Of a stretch of DNA of 64,000 nt, positions 32,946 to 41,472 are shown piece by piece. A program made the position numbers and the translations under genes. The stretch is taken from assembly GCF_046237625.1 (NCBI RefSeq), contig NZ_CP143545.1, positions 3,472,001 through 3,536,000 of the forward strand. The letters run 5' to 3'. Source of the stretch: Paraperibacillus esterisolvens (GTDB lineage: Bacteria; Bacillota; Bacilli; Bacillales; DSM-1321). Every line of letters starts with the position of its first letter. Within the stretch, counting starts at the first letter, position 1. The notes beneath the pieces are model-generated. The model did no database searches. It was given only the letters and a program-made list of their open reading frames with translations, and was not told where the DNA came from.

Positions 32946-33972
32946 TCTCAATCACCTCTACTCCTACCTGGCTTTGCCTGATGAATTCAATGGCTTTGTC
33001 CATCTCAGCGCCGCTGCCATCCATATGGATGAACAGGGTGCCATAAGAACCGTTCTGAGTCGGGGAGATCTTCCCCTGCAGAATGTTAATCTCCAGGTTG
33101 AATTGACGGATCAGCTGGGTAATAAGGGGCTTTTCAGCAGAATCCCCTGTAAAGGACAGCTGGACAACCCGGCCATTTGGATAGTGCTGCAGAAGGTGTT
33201 CAATGGTTTCCTTCGTCTCTTCCGGCTCTGTGACCTGCTGAACAAAGCGCTTTGTTATGCCGGCCTTAGGATGCTTAAATACTTCCAGCACACTTCCTGC
33301 TTCGACGACTTTCCCATTCTCCATCACGGCCACCTTATGGCAGATTTTCCTGATCACATGCATCTCGTGAGTAATCAGGACAATGGTGAGACCCAGTCGT
33401 TTGTTTATATCCTGGAGAAGCTCCAGGATTGAATCCGTCGTCTGGGGATCGAGTGCTGATGTTGCTTCGTCACACAGCAGCACCTTTGGATTGTTGGCGA
33501 GTGCCCTTGCTATGCCGACGCGCTGTTTTTGCCCGCCGCTCAACTGGGACGGATAGGCGTCTTCCCGCCCTTCCAGGCCGACAAGCTTGATGAGCTCCTT
33601 CACCCTCTCCTCCCGCTTTTCTTTTTGGACACCGGCGATTTCAAGAGGGAAAGCGATATTCTCACTGACCGTTCTCGACCACAGGAGGTTGAAGTGCTGA
33701 AAGATCATGCTGATTTCCTGCCTGGCCTTTCTCAATTCTGAGCCCCTGATTTTTGATATTTCACGGCCGGCTACGGTAACATTTCCCGAGGTCGGGATTT
33801 CCAGCCCATTCAACATACGGATCAGAGTACTTTTTCCCGCACCGCTGTAGCCGATGATTCCGAATATTTCGCCCTGGCTTACATCAAGGTCTACCTCGTC
33901 CACCGCTTTTATCTGGGAGCTTCCTTTAAGGCTGGCTTTGTATATTTTGCTTACATTAGAAAGGGAAATCAC
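32935..33972 (-). CDS. metN: Methionine ABC transporter ATPase MetN
   Basis: The 345-residue ATPase has Walker A GYSGAGKST near residue 38, signature LSGGQKQR near 142 and Walker B VLLCDEATSALD near 162, followed by the C-terminal NIL/ACT-like regulatory domain (about 265-345) that mediates trans-inhibition by methionine. GTG 33972 is the start, with AGAGGTGA upstream. A SAM riboswitch and its terminator lie in the 5' leader. Confidence 0.95.
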   Translation of the reverse strand: MISLSNVSKIYKASLKGSSQIKAVDEVDLDVSQGEIFGIIGYSGAGKSTLIRMLNGLEIPTSGNVTVAGREISKIRGSELRKARQEISMIFQHFNLLWSRTVSENIAFPLEIAGVQKEKREERVKELIKLVGLEGREDAYPSQLSGGQKQRVGIARALANNPKVLLCDEATSALDPQTTDSILELLQDINKRLGLTIVLITHEMHVIRKICHKVAVMENGKVVEAGSVLEVFKHPKAGITKRFVQQVTEPEETKETIEHLLQHYPNGRVVQLSFTGDSAEKPLITQLIRQFNLEINILQGKISPTQNGSYGTLFIHMDGSGAEMDKAIEFIRQSQVGVEVIENDD

Positions 33973-34010
33973 TGCTGTCACCTCTTTTATGATGGAATAG
34001 GGTTCGTACA

Positions 34011-34045
34011 ATAAGAAAAGCCTTTCTGCGAAATAACAGAAAGGC
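34011..34045 (-). terminator. Riboswitch-linked terminator before metN
   Basis: GCCTTTCTG and CAGAAAGGC pair around TTATTTCG, followed on the minus strand by TTTTCTT. It is the regulated terminator of the S-box leader. Confidence 0.85.
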
Positions 34046-34079
34046 ATGATGTAAAAAGTCCTTCCTCTCATTTCCCAAA

Positions 34080-34178
34080 GCTTAAAGCTCTGTGTGAATT
34101 GGCACCTTATCAGGAACTCTCTCCTGCCGGTTGCCGGGTTTCATCGGGCACATCCCTCCACCTCTCTCAATAAGAGTC
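34080..34178 (-). promoter_or_regulatory. SAM-I (S-box) riboswitch controlling metNPQ
   Basis: Read on the minus strand it starts CTCTTATTGAGAG, has GGTGGAGGGATGTGCCC, GATGAAACCCGGCAACC and GATAAGGTGCCAATTC in the S-box order, then an intrinsic terminator. High SAM should favour termination and so lower methionine uptake. Confidence 0.92.
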
Positions 34179-34280
34179 TTATATTAAATTGAATTTTAAG
34201 TCAGCTTAAATCACATAATTGAGATTCTAGCACTATTCTCCTCCGGTGTCAACGAAAAACTTTAGGGATTTCGCATCATA

Positions 34281-34321
34281 AAAAGAGTACAGGGCATTTG
34301 AGGCTGCCCTGCACTCTTCTC
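34281..34321 (-). terminator. Terminator of metY
   Basis: AAGAGTACAGGGCA and TGCCCTGCACTCTT pair with one mismatch around a short loop; four T follow on the minus strand. Confidence 0.75.
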
Positions 34322-34328
34322 TACCTCA

Positions 34329-35642
34329 TTAGACTCCTGCACCAATCTTTGAGGAAACACCCGTCGCTGCCTTAATGGCTGATTCCAGGTCCTCAATCAG
34401 ATCGTCGGCATGCTCGATGCCAATAGAAAGCCGGACCATATCCTCTGTCACTCCGGAATCTTTCAAATCCTTCGGGCCAAGCTGCTGGTGAGTCGTGCTG
34501 GCAGGGTGGATGATCAGGCTCTTGGCATCACCGACATTTGCAACATGTGACCATAGCTTAACAGAATTGATCAGTGCTGCTCCGGCACTGCGTCCTCCCT
34601 TTATCCCGAATACGACGACTGAACCGGCACCTTTGGGCAGATATTTATCTGCAAGCCTTTTGCCTGCATGCGCTTCATCCCCAGGATACGAAACCCATTC
34701 TACCCCTTCATGAGACTTTAGGTAGGAAACGATTTTATTTGTATTGGCAATATGCTCTTTCATCCTGACATGAAGGGTCTCAAGTCCGAGTGTGAATTGA
34801 AAGGCGTTGGCCGGGCTGAGCGCAGGTCCCAGATCCCGCAGGAGCTGCACCCGTGCTTTGGCAATGTATGCCGCCTGTCCCAATGCTTCGCTGTATACCA
34901 ATCCGTTGTAGCTCGGGTCAGGTGTGTTGAACTCGGGAAAGAGCTTTGAGCTCCAATCAAATTTACCGCCATCGACAATGATCCCTCCGAGCGCCGTTCC
35001 ATTACCCAGCAGCCACTTGGTCGCTGAGTGTACGACGATATCGGCACCAAAGTCGATTGGCCTGCATAGATAAGGAGTTGCAAAGGTGTTATCAACAATC
35101 AGAGGAATTCCTGCATCGTGTGCTGCTTCAGCCACGGATTCGATATCCAGCACGGAAAGGCTTGGATTTCCAATGGTTTCTGCAAAGACGGCTTTTGTTT
35201 TGGAAGTGATGGCTTCTTGAAGGCTTTTTGGATCTGAACTGTCCACAAAGCGGACTTTGATCCCATATTTGGGTAGAGTATGACTGAAGAGATTATAGGT
35301 ACCTCCATACAAGCTTGCTGAGGAGACGATTTCATCCCCGGCGCCTGCCAGGTTCAGGATGGCAAGTGTAATGGCCGCCATGCCGCTTGATACGGCCAGG
35401 GCTCCGATTCCGCCTTCCAGCAGGGCAACTCTCTCCTCGAACACTGAAACAGTCGGATTATGTATGCGGGTATAGATATATCCTTCTTCTTTAAGGCCGA
35501 ATAAATTTGCTGCATGCTCTGTGTCTTTGAAAAGATACGCATTGCTTTGATAGATGGGTACAGCTCTTGCACCTGTTTTCGGGTCAGGCTCAAGACCGCC
35601 ATGTATGCTCAGTGTTTCGAACCGGAATGTGGATTCAGACAA
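34329..35642 (-). CDS. metY: O-acetylhomoserine sulfhydrylase MetY
   Basis: The 437-residue PLP enzyme is of the Cys/Met metabolism family, with SSGMAAITLAIL near residue 87, the phosphate and ring contacts DNTFATPYL near 185 and the cofactor lysine in VVHSATKWLLGNGT near 208. Its length and insertions fit O-acetylhomoserine sulfhydrylase rather than the shorter MetI/MetC. It makes homocysteine from sulfide. TTG 35642 is preferred because AAAGGAA sits nine bases upstream; GTG 35651 would overlap that site. No S-box precedes it, but a palindrome does. Confidence 0.9.
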   Translation of the reverse strand: MSESTFRFETLSIHGGLEPDPKTGARAVPIYQSNAYLFKDTEHAANLFGLKEEGYIYTRIHNPTVSVFEERVALLEGGIGALAVSSGMAAITLAILNLAGAGDEIVSSASLYGGTYNLFSHTLPKYGIKVRFVDSSDPKSLQEAITSKTKAVFAETIGNPSLSVLDIESVAEAAHDAGIPLIVDNTFATPYLCRPIDFGADIVVHSATKWLLGNGTALGGIIVDGGKFDWSSKLFPEFNTPDPSYNGLVYSEALGQAAYIAKARVQLLRDLGPALSPANAFQFTLGLETLHVRMKEHIANTNKIVSYLKSHEGVEWVSYPGDEAHAGKRLADKYLPKGAGSVVVFGIKGGRSAGAALINSVKLWSHVANVGDAKSLIIHPASTTHQQLGPKDLKDSGVTEDMVRLSIGIEHADDLIEDLESAIKAATGVSSKIGAGV

Positions 35643-35667
35643 ATTAAGCACTTCCTTTCAGTGATTT

Positions 35668-35690
35668 ATCCCTAGTAAACTAATAGGAAT
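35668..35690 (-). promoter_or_regulatory. Palindromic operator candidate upstream of metY
   Basis: ATTCCTA and TAGGGAT, nine bases apart, form an inverted repeat with one mismatch, 26 bases before the start. Similar ATTCC/GGAAT palindromes are bound by the cysteine repressor CymR in Bacillus; assignment is inference. Confidence 0.4.
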
Positions 35691-35744
35691 ATAACACAAA
35701 AGAAAGTGAGCATCAATATATTATTTAAATATTCTGTAAATAAA

Positions 35745-36077
35745 TTACGGACGCGGTTTATTGAGCAGAAAAACGGATTCAAGATACAATAAGTCGCGGA
35801 AGGATCCCGTCACCTTTAGATGATTTTCTTTGACCAGCGTCTGCAATTTTTCCCGGCCCATGATCAAGGCAGCCAGGCTTTCTTCTCGTCCTTCGATATA
35901 AAAGTGGGCCCTGTCTCCTTCTGCAGAGAAGTCCTGTTTTTTCCTCGACAGCACCAGACGCTTTTCCTCCTGGGCAGTCTGTAAACATACAATTCTTTTA
36001 TCTCCCGAAAGAATCGGTATAAGATAAGTTTTCCTCTTTAGGTTTGCCAAGAACATTCTGCACAGCCTTTCCACCAT
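35745..36077 (-). CDS. yusD: YusD-like small protein (possible SCP2-type fold)
   Basis: The 110-residue protein lies where yusD lies in B. subtilis, between the met transporter and yusE. Its C-terminal half (FYIEGREESLAALIMGREKLQTL then LKVTGSFRDLLYLESVF, broken here) has the look of an SCP2 sterol-carrier fold. Function is unknown. ATG 36077 is used since GAGGGAGGGG lies three to six bases upstream; the frame runs back to GTG 36092. Confidence 0.65.
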   Translation of the reverse strand: MVERLCRMFLANLKRKTYLIPILSGDKRIVCLQTAQEEKRLVLSRKKQDFSAEGDRAHFYIEGREESLAALIMGREKLQTLVKENHLKVTGSFRDLLYLESVFLLNKPRP

Positions 36078-36227
36078 AATCCCCTCCCTCACTTACTACA
36101 TTCAATAGGTGTATTTATTTTCCTTTCTCAACTGCTCGACAATTACCTTGTCCGTTAACAAAAGCCGTTGCTTTTCCGCGATAAATCCACGGTCCTGTCG
36201 AAAGACCTCCCAAAGACAAATAAAAAA

Positions 36228-36243
36228 ACACCCATCCGGGTGT
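36228..36243 (-). terminator. Terminator of yusE
   Basis: ACACCC and GGGTGT pair around ATCC and overlap the yusE stop; seven T follow on the minus strand. Confidence 0.65.
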
Positions 36244-36551
36244 CAGAATGAGTGCTTAAGTGTGTCGTATAAAAAAGGGACCGACTGGAAGGCGTATATT
36301 TTTTGAAGGAGCCGGCCATCTTTAAAAAGCAGCAGACAGGGCACGCTTTCCACTTCAAACTGTTCCGCTGTCCCCGGCATATAATTCAGGTCTGCCTTCC
36401 CCATAGGCAGACCGGGAAGGAGCTCTTCCACCACCCCAAGCATTTTGGATGCCACATGGCATGTACCGCATAAAGGGGTGTAGAGGTAGAAGCAGAATGT
36501 CTCCCCATTTTGTATTGCCCTAGAAAATTGTTCTTCTCTCCAAACTTCCAT
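36243..36551 (-). CDS. yusE: Thioredoxin-like protein YusE
   Basis: The 102-residue protein has a thioredoxin fold with the redox motif CGTC near residues 29-32 and the cis-proline region ESVPCLLLF near 68. It probably reduces or exchanges disulfides in the cytoplasm; no partner is evident. The start lies seven bases after the yusF stop, so the two are one transcript. Confidence 0.85.
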   Translation of the reverse strand: MEVWREEQFSRAIQNGETFCFYLYTPLCGTCHVASKMLGVVEELLPGLPMGKADLNYMPGTAEQFEVESVPCLLLFKDGRLLQKIYAFQSVPFLYDTLKHSF

Positions 36552-36557
36552 TATGCT

Positions 36558-36920
36558 TTAATACATCCTTTGCTCTAAATATTCTGCATGAACATCGATA
36601 TTTGCACTCAGGAGGACAGTAGCTATGTGATAAGCAGGTGCATTTTCCACTTCCCTGTACGCTCTATCGATATACAAATGCATCGCTTCCGGAAATTCCC
36701 GTTTGAATTGCTTCCTGAGCTTTTCACCAGCTTCATCTGCATCCACGAGAATGTATACTTCCTTATCAAAATGTTCGTCCATAATTTCTTCAAGTCTGGT
36801 CAGCGATATGGTTCCATTTGTGCAGATCACTTCAATCGGTTCATTGAGGACACTGATAACCTTTCGCTTATCTGAGGTTCCCTCTACAATTATGACCTTC
36901 TCGACCGGTACTGTTTCCAT
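36558..36920 (-). CDS. yusF: Toprim-domain protein YusF
   Basis: The 120-residue protein is essentially a single Toprim domain: VIIVEGTSDKRKV near residue 9 holds the conserved glutamate, and ILVDADEAGEKLRKQF near 61 holds the DxD. It resembles the ribonuclease M5/primase-type nucleases and B. subtilis YusF; no activity is proven. The start is ambiguous between ATG 36926 and ATG 36920; spacing from CCAGGG favours the latter. Confidence 0.82.
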   Translation of the reverse strand: METVPVEKVIIVEGTSDKRKVISVLNEPIEVICTNGTISLTRLEEIMDEHFDKEVYILVDADEAGEKLRKQFKREFPEAMHLYIDRAYREVENAPAYHIATVLLSANIDVHAEYLEQRMY

Positions 36921-37103
36921 TTTCATCACCCTGGACCGATTTCTATAAAGATGTTCTCTATATGAAATCAAAATGTTTAATCAGAACGAGTTAGCAATTT
37001 CCTTTACTTTTCCCTGAAAAAAAACTTGAAAACACAATTCTCTTTCCAGTGCCTGCAGAAACTTGGACCAATTGACAGGATTTTCTTTTAAATATGGAAT
37101 TAA

Positions 37104-37131
37104 AAAGAAGGCCCACAGCGGCGCCTTCTTT
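37104..37131 (-). terminator. Terminator of gcvH
   Basis: AAAGAAGGC and GCCTTCTTT pair around CCACAGCGGC, seven bases past the gcvH stop. Confidence 0.75.
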
Positions 37132-37137
37132 GATACA

Positions 37138-37521
37138 TCAGTCTTCGCTTATCATTTCTTCATACTGCTCCGCTGTCATCAAGCTTTCAACGTCGCTGGC
37201 ATTGGAAGGCTCAATAACAACCATCCATGCTTTTTCATATGGAGATTCATTTACAAATTCAGGACTGTCGCTTAGTTCTTCATTAATTTCAACAATCCTG
37301 CCGCTGATCGGGGCATAAAGCTCGGAAACAGTCTTTACGGATTCAACACTGCCAAACGGCTCATCCGCCTTGATTTCATCTCCTACTTCAGGAAGCTCGA
37401 CGAACACAATATCCCCCAGTTCTGACTGGGCAAAATCTGTAATGCCGATTCGGACTTTTTCGCCCTCTACCTTTACCCACTCATGTTCTTCAGAATAGCG
37501 CAATTCTTTTGGTGAACTCAT
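37138..37521 (-). CDS. gcvH: Glycine cleavage system H protein
   Basis: The 127-residue protein is a standard GcvH, with RYSEEHEWVKVEGEKVRIGI at the start and the lipoylation motif FGSVESVKTVSELYAPISG, the lysine being about residue 63. It carries the aminomethyl group in glycine cleavage and, in Bacillus, is also the entry point for protein lipoylation. Of three consecutive ATG codons the third (37521) best fits GGAGGG and gives the usual length. No gcvT or gcvP lies nearby. Confidence 0.95.
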   Translation of the reverse strand: MSSPKELRYSEEHEWVKVEGEKVRIGITDFAQSELGDIVFVELPEVGDEIKADEPFGSVESVKTVSELYAPISGRIVEINEELSDSPEFVNESPYEKAWMVVIEPSNASDVESLMTAEQYEEMISED

Positions 37522-37613
37522 CATCATTTCCCTCCATATGTATGGGGTTTTGCCCCACCTGCTATAAATTCAATATACCATAATGGAATTGGACATGCCT
37601 ATCGGCAGTACAC

Positions 37614-37976
37614 TTAATTCCACATTTTTTGATATTCCTCTTCCTTGAAGCCTACGGTCACTTTCTCTCCGTCTGTCACGATCGGGCGCTTCAAGAGCAT
37701 CCCGTCAGAGGCAAGAATATCATACAGCTCGTCTTCATCTGCTGTTTTAACAGTATCCTTTAGTCCAAGCTCTTTATATTTAAGTCCGCTTGTATTAAAA
37801 AACTTTTTCAGCTCCAGCCCGCTCTTTTCATGAAGCTCTTTAATGGTGTTCCTTGATGGGGGATTTTCAACAATATGTATATTCTCATAAGGCACTGAAT
37901 TCTCATCGAGCCATTTCTTCGCTTTGCGGCAGGTCCCGCATTTAGGATACCAATAAAAGGTCAGTTTATGTGCCAC
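37614..37976 (-). CDS. yusI: ArsC/Spx-family protein YusI
   Basis: The 120-residue protein has the ArsC/Spx fold with FYWYPKCGTCRKAKKWL at residues 6-22, so both cysteines of a CxxC are kept, and VTDGEKVTVGFKEEEYQ near the C terminus. The Spx RNA-polymerase-binding residues are not evident, so it is probably a redox enzyme of unknown substrate. AAAGGAGAG before GTG 37976 sets the start. It follows the B. subtilis order gcvH-yusI-fadE, with one gene inserted. Confidence 0.85.
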   Translation of the reverse strand: MAHKLTFYWYPKCGTCRKAKKWLDENSVPYENIHIVENPPSRNTIKELHEKSGLELKKFFNTSGLKYKELGLKDTVKTADEDELYDILASDGMLLKRPIVTDGEKVTVGFKEEEYQKMWN

Positions 37977-38129
37977 ATGCAGCTCTCCTTTCATTCTTTA
38001 ATTGATCCTATGATACCAGCCGGGATCCTGAGATTCAATATTACATTGCCGTTCTTATAATAGGGGCTGCCTTTCCAAGCCCTTAACAAGCAAGGGATGG
38101 ATCCCCCTGCTGCGGACGATTCAACTTAT

Positions 38130-39245
38130 TCATTCGTTCAAATACAAATTAATGATAGCCTTACAAATATCATGATGGACCGTACCCTCGGTATTCATCA
38201 ATACCACGATGCCAAGATTGAGATCCGGCACCAGTGTCATAAGGGACCGGACTCCCATTTGTCCGCCGCCGTGCTCGACGATCCGCTGGCCTTTGTACAC
38301 ATCCGTGAACCAGGCAAGGCCGTAGCTCCTGACTTCACTGCCCATCCTCCATTCTTTGCTTACTGGATGATGAGGGTTTTGCATAATTTTCACAGAGTCT
38401 GGCTTCAACAATACTGTTCCTCCATTGAGGTGGGCGCCCAGGTAGCTTCCAAGCTCATTGGCAGTAGAATAAAGATAGCCGATGGGAGCGGCCAGCTCAT
38501 TTTTCGGAAAAGGTGTTTCTGTCCTTTCCTGCCCCATGTAGTATCCAGCACTATTCGGTGCTTCCTCTGCTCCGCGGCTCGTCGTTCTTTCCATCCCAAG
38601 CGGCCGTAAAACACAGGCTTCCAGATGCGATTCCCAGTCCATGCCAGTCACTTTTTCAAACATATCTGCCAGGATGACATAGGCGTCTGTACAATATCTC
38701 CACTGAGAGCCTGGTGGACCTTCGAGTTCCACCTTCTTAAACCATCTTGTAATGTCCTCACGGTCAGATATGGCCGCCAGCTCTTCTTCTTTAAGACCGT
38801 AGTAATCCAGTGCTTCCTGGAATTCTGTCGGCGTATCCGAGAAAATCTCCCGCGCATTTGGTGCAATCATATTGGCTATCCCTACAGTTTCCGGGAAGCC
38901 CGCTGTGTGGGAAAGCACCTGGCGGATTGTGATTTGATCACTCACTTCCGGTTCAGTCGTCCTGAAGTAGGGAAGATGCTTTACAACAGGCTCATCCAAT
39001 TCAATAAATCCAGTTTCCACGAGCTGCATGATTGAGGTAGCCATAAAGTTTTTCGAGATGCTCTGGATGCTCATGAGCGTGTCGGGGTCCATAAGGTGAC
39101 CTTCACCCAGCCTCGCGAATCCAAATCCCTTCGAGTAAACAACTCCTGAACCTTCCACGATTGCTACACTTGCACCGACTATGCCGGCTGATTCCAGCTC
39201 TTTCGAAATCATTGCTGTAAGTTCTTCCTTACGTCCTTGATTCAT
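38130..39245 (-). CDS. Serine hydrolase of the beta-lactamase class C-like family
   Basis: The 371-residue protein has the penicillin-binding-like motifs SISK near residue 62 (nucleophile serine and lysine), WRYCTDAY near 175 where YxN is expected, and HGGGQMG near 320 in place of KTG. There is no signal peptide, so it is probably a cytosolic esterase or peptidase rather than a resistance enzyme. GAGGTGG precedes ATG 39245. It interrupts the B. subtilis order between yusI and fadE. Confidence 0.82.
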   Translation of the reverse strand: MNQGRKEELTAMISKELESAGIVGASVAIVEGSGVVYSKGFGFARLGEGHLMDPDTLMSIQSISKNFMATSIMQLVETGFIELDEPVVKHLPYFRTTEPEVSDQITIRQVLSHTAGFPETVGIANMIAPNAREIFSDTPTEFQEALDYYGLKEEELAAISDREDITRWFKKVELEGPPGSQWRYCTDAYVILADMFEKVTGMDWESHLEACVLRPLGMERTTSRGAEEAPNSAGYYMGQERTETPFPKNELAAPIGYLYSTANELGSYLGAHLNGGTVLLKPDSVKIMQNPHHPVSKEWRMGSEVRSYGLAWFTDVYKGQRIVEHGGGQMGVRSLMTLVPDLNLGIVVLMNTEGTVHHDICKAIINLYLNE

Positions 39246-39460
39246 CTCTGCTTCCACCTCTTTACAGACTTAACTCCACCTCGACTGCCGGGTTGCTCAA
39301 AGAAGGTATTTCGGTCCCGGTACAAACCCTTACTTCTCCTCCATTTCATCCACATGCCCCAGGTGACTTTATTTTACCAATAAATCCATTCTGCACCCAT
39401 ATTGGATTCTGGTAAAAACGTCACTGCCTGGAAAATGGAGTTAAATCAATCCATAAAAAT

Positions 39461-39490
39461 AGAGGATGCCCATTTTTCGGGACACCCTCT
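39461..39490 (-). terminator. Terminator of the fad operon
   Basis: AGAGGATGCCC and GGGACACCCTCT pair imperfectly around ATTTTTC, just before the fadE stop region; T-rich sequence follows on the minus strand. Confidence 0.6.
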
Positions 39491-39496
39491 GGCTGA

Positions 39497-41284
39497 TTAT
39501 ACGGTATAACGCTCCGCCTCGACCAATTTCTCGGCTGCTTCACGCTTCTTGCCAATTACATTGATCGGTGTATGCCTCGTAAACTTGCGCAGTGCAGAAA
39601 TCAGCATCCGAAGTACATCTCCCTGCTCAGTTGCAACCAATGTTTCTTTGGCATGCTGTTCAATCTGGTTGAACGCTTCCTGGCAGAAAATCTGTGTATA
39701 AAGAAGCTTCTGCCCATTCTTTTCAACCCCGTTTTTCCCAATCGCCTTTTCGGTACGGAGGACGACAGCCTCCATGGAATAGGCAAGTGACACAATGTCC
39801 GCAATGTTCACAAGGATTTCCTGCTCTTTATCCAGCGCCTTGCCATATTTCTGGGCGGCAAGTCCGGCGGCAAGCAGGCCGATTTTCTTGGCATTCTTCA
39901 CCAGGTGCTTTTCCTGTGCCAGCGGCTCATCACCAGGCTCTTCAGGCATCATCATCATCATTTCTTCCTGCAGTGCCTGTGCTTTCTGGAAGAGCGGAAG
40001 CTCACCTTTCATCGCCTTCCGGATGTAGGTACCCGGCACAAGCAGGCGGTTGATTTCATTGGTTCCTTCGAAAATACGGTTGATCCTGGAATCACGGTAC
40101 GCCCGCTCAATTTCATATTCTGCCATGAAACCGTAGCCGCCGTGGATCTGGACCCCCTCATCGACGACATAATCCAAAACCTCTGTCGCAAATACTTTGT
40201 TCAAGGAGCATTCGATTGCATACTCCGCAATGGAATTTGCCACTTCCTTGCCATTTTTCACTTCTTCATCTGTCAGCCTGCTCATCCTGTCTTCAAAAAG
40301 GCCGACGGTACGCCAAACCGAGCTCTCGGCCGCATAAATTTTCGAAGCCATCGTGGCCAGCTTTTCCCGGATCAGGTTAAAGGATGAAATAGGTGTCTTA
40401 AACTGCTGGCGCTGGTTTGCGTATGCTGCAGCAAGCTCAAATGCACGCTTTGCACCACCCACCGCACCTACTCCCAGCTTATAGCGGCCGATATTAAGGA
40501 TATTAAAGGCTATGATGTGCCCTTTACCTGCTTCGCCTAATAGGTTCTCTACAGGAACTTCTGCGTCTTCAAGGATCAGTGTCCTGGTTGAGGAGCTCTT
40601 GATGCCCATTTTCTTTTCTTCAGCACCGGTAGATACGCCAGGATATTCACGTTCCACGATAAAGGCCGTGAACTGTTCCCCATCAATTTTTGCGTATACT
40701 ACAAAAACATCAGCGAAGCCAGCATTGGTGATCCACTGCTTTTCTCCGTTCAATACATAGTGCGTACCGGCTGCATTCAGCCTGGCAGTCGTCTTGGCAC
40801 CAAGGGCATCAGACCCTGAACCCGGCTCTGTCAGTGCATAGGCTGCCAGTTTCTCTCCCGTCGCAAGCGCAGGAAGATATTTTTCCTTCTGGCTTTCATT
40901 TCCGAAAAGGACGATCGGCAGGGATCCGATACCTACGTGTGCGCCGTGGGAGATGGAAAAACCGCCTGCCCTGGACATTTTTTCCGCAATAAGTGCTGAG
41001 CTTACTTTATCAAGACCGAGGCCGCCGTACTCCTCCGGTACATCCGCCCCTAAGAGCCCCAATTCCCCAGCTTCTTTTAAAAGCCTTACAGAATGCTCGA
41101 ATTCGTGGTTCTCAAGCTTTTCAACTACGGGGAGAACCTCATTTACAACATAATCTTCAGTTGTCTTGGCAATCATTTTCTGTTCATCGGAAAAGTCCTC
41201 CGGAGTGAACATCCTGTCAGCGGCAACATCCTCGATCAGGAAACTTCCACCTTTGATAACATCCTGTGTTTGATTAACAGCCAT
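39497..41284 (-). CDS. fadE: Acyl-CoA dehydrogenase FadE
   Basis: The 595-residue FAD enzyme has the acyl-CoA dehydrogenase core (about 35-420) with YALTEPGSGSDA near residue 160, QWITNAGFADVFVV near 190, HGGYGFMAEYEIERAYRD near 382 and IFEGTNEINR with the catalytic glutamate near 407. A C-terminal helical extension (about 430-595) is typical of the YusJ type. It performs the first oxidation of beta-oxidation. GAGAGGAG precedes the ATG. Third gene of fadNAE. Confidence 0.95.
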   Translation of the reverse strand: MAVNQTQDVIKGGSFLIEDVAADRMFTPEDFSDEQKMIAKTTEDYVVNEVLPVVEKLENHEFEHSVRLLKEAGELGLLGADVPEEYGGLGLDKVSSALIAEKMSRAGGFSISHGAHVGIGSLPIVLFGNESQKEKYLPALATGEKLAAYALTEPGSGSDALGAKTTARLNAAGTHYVLNGEKQWITNAGFADVFVVYAKIDGEQFTAFIVEREYPGVSTGAEEKKMGIKSSSTRTLILEDAEVPVENLLGEAGKGHIIAFNILNIGRYKLGVGAVGGAKRAFELAAAYANQRQQFKTPISSFNLIREKLATMASKIYAAESSVWRTVGLFEDRMSRLTDEEVKNGKEVANSIAEYAIECSLNKVFATEVLDYVVDEGVQIHGGYGFMAEYEIERAYRDSRINRIFEGTNEINRLLVPGTYIRKAMKGELPLFQKAQALQEEMMMMMPEEPGDEPLAQEKHLVKNAKKIGLLAAGLAAQKYGKALDKEQEILVNIADIVSLAYSMEAVVLRTEKAIGKNGVEKNGQKLLYTQIFCQEAFNQIEQHAKETLVATEQGDVLRMLISALRKFTRHTPINVIGKKREAAEKLVEAERYTV

Positions 41285-41472
41285 TTTCTTTTTCTCCTCT
41301 CAAGTTAAGTATCTTTTTCTGCAGAAAAGGGGCGGAGCTGCACATATATATGGCTTTCTGCTGCCAGATGTGATCAACATTTATCCTGCCGGCTTTCCTG
41401 GCTTTGGCATTACTCCGCTCTGCCGCATGTTCCTTTCCTGTAAGGGCTGCGAGCAGAAGACTGACGTTTGTT

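Noticed and set aside
38130..39245. Antibiotic-resistance beta-lactamase
   Set aside because: No signal peptide and altered YxN and KTG positions; a housekeeping serine hydrolase is more likely.
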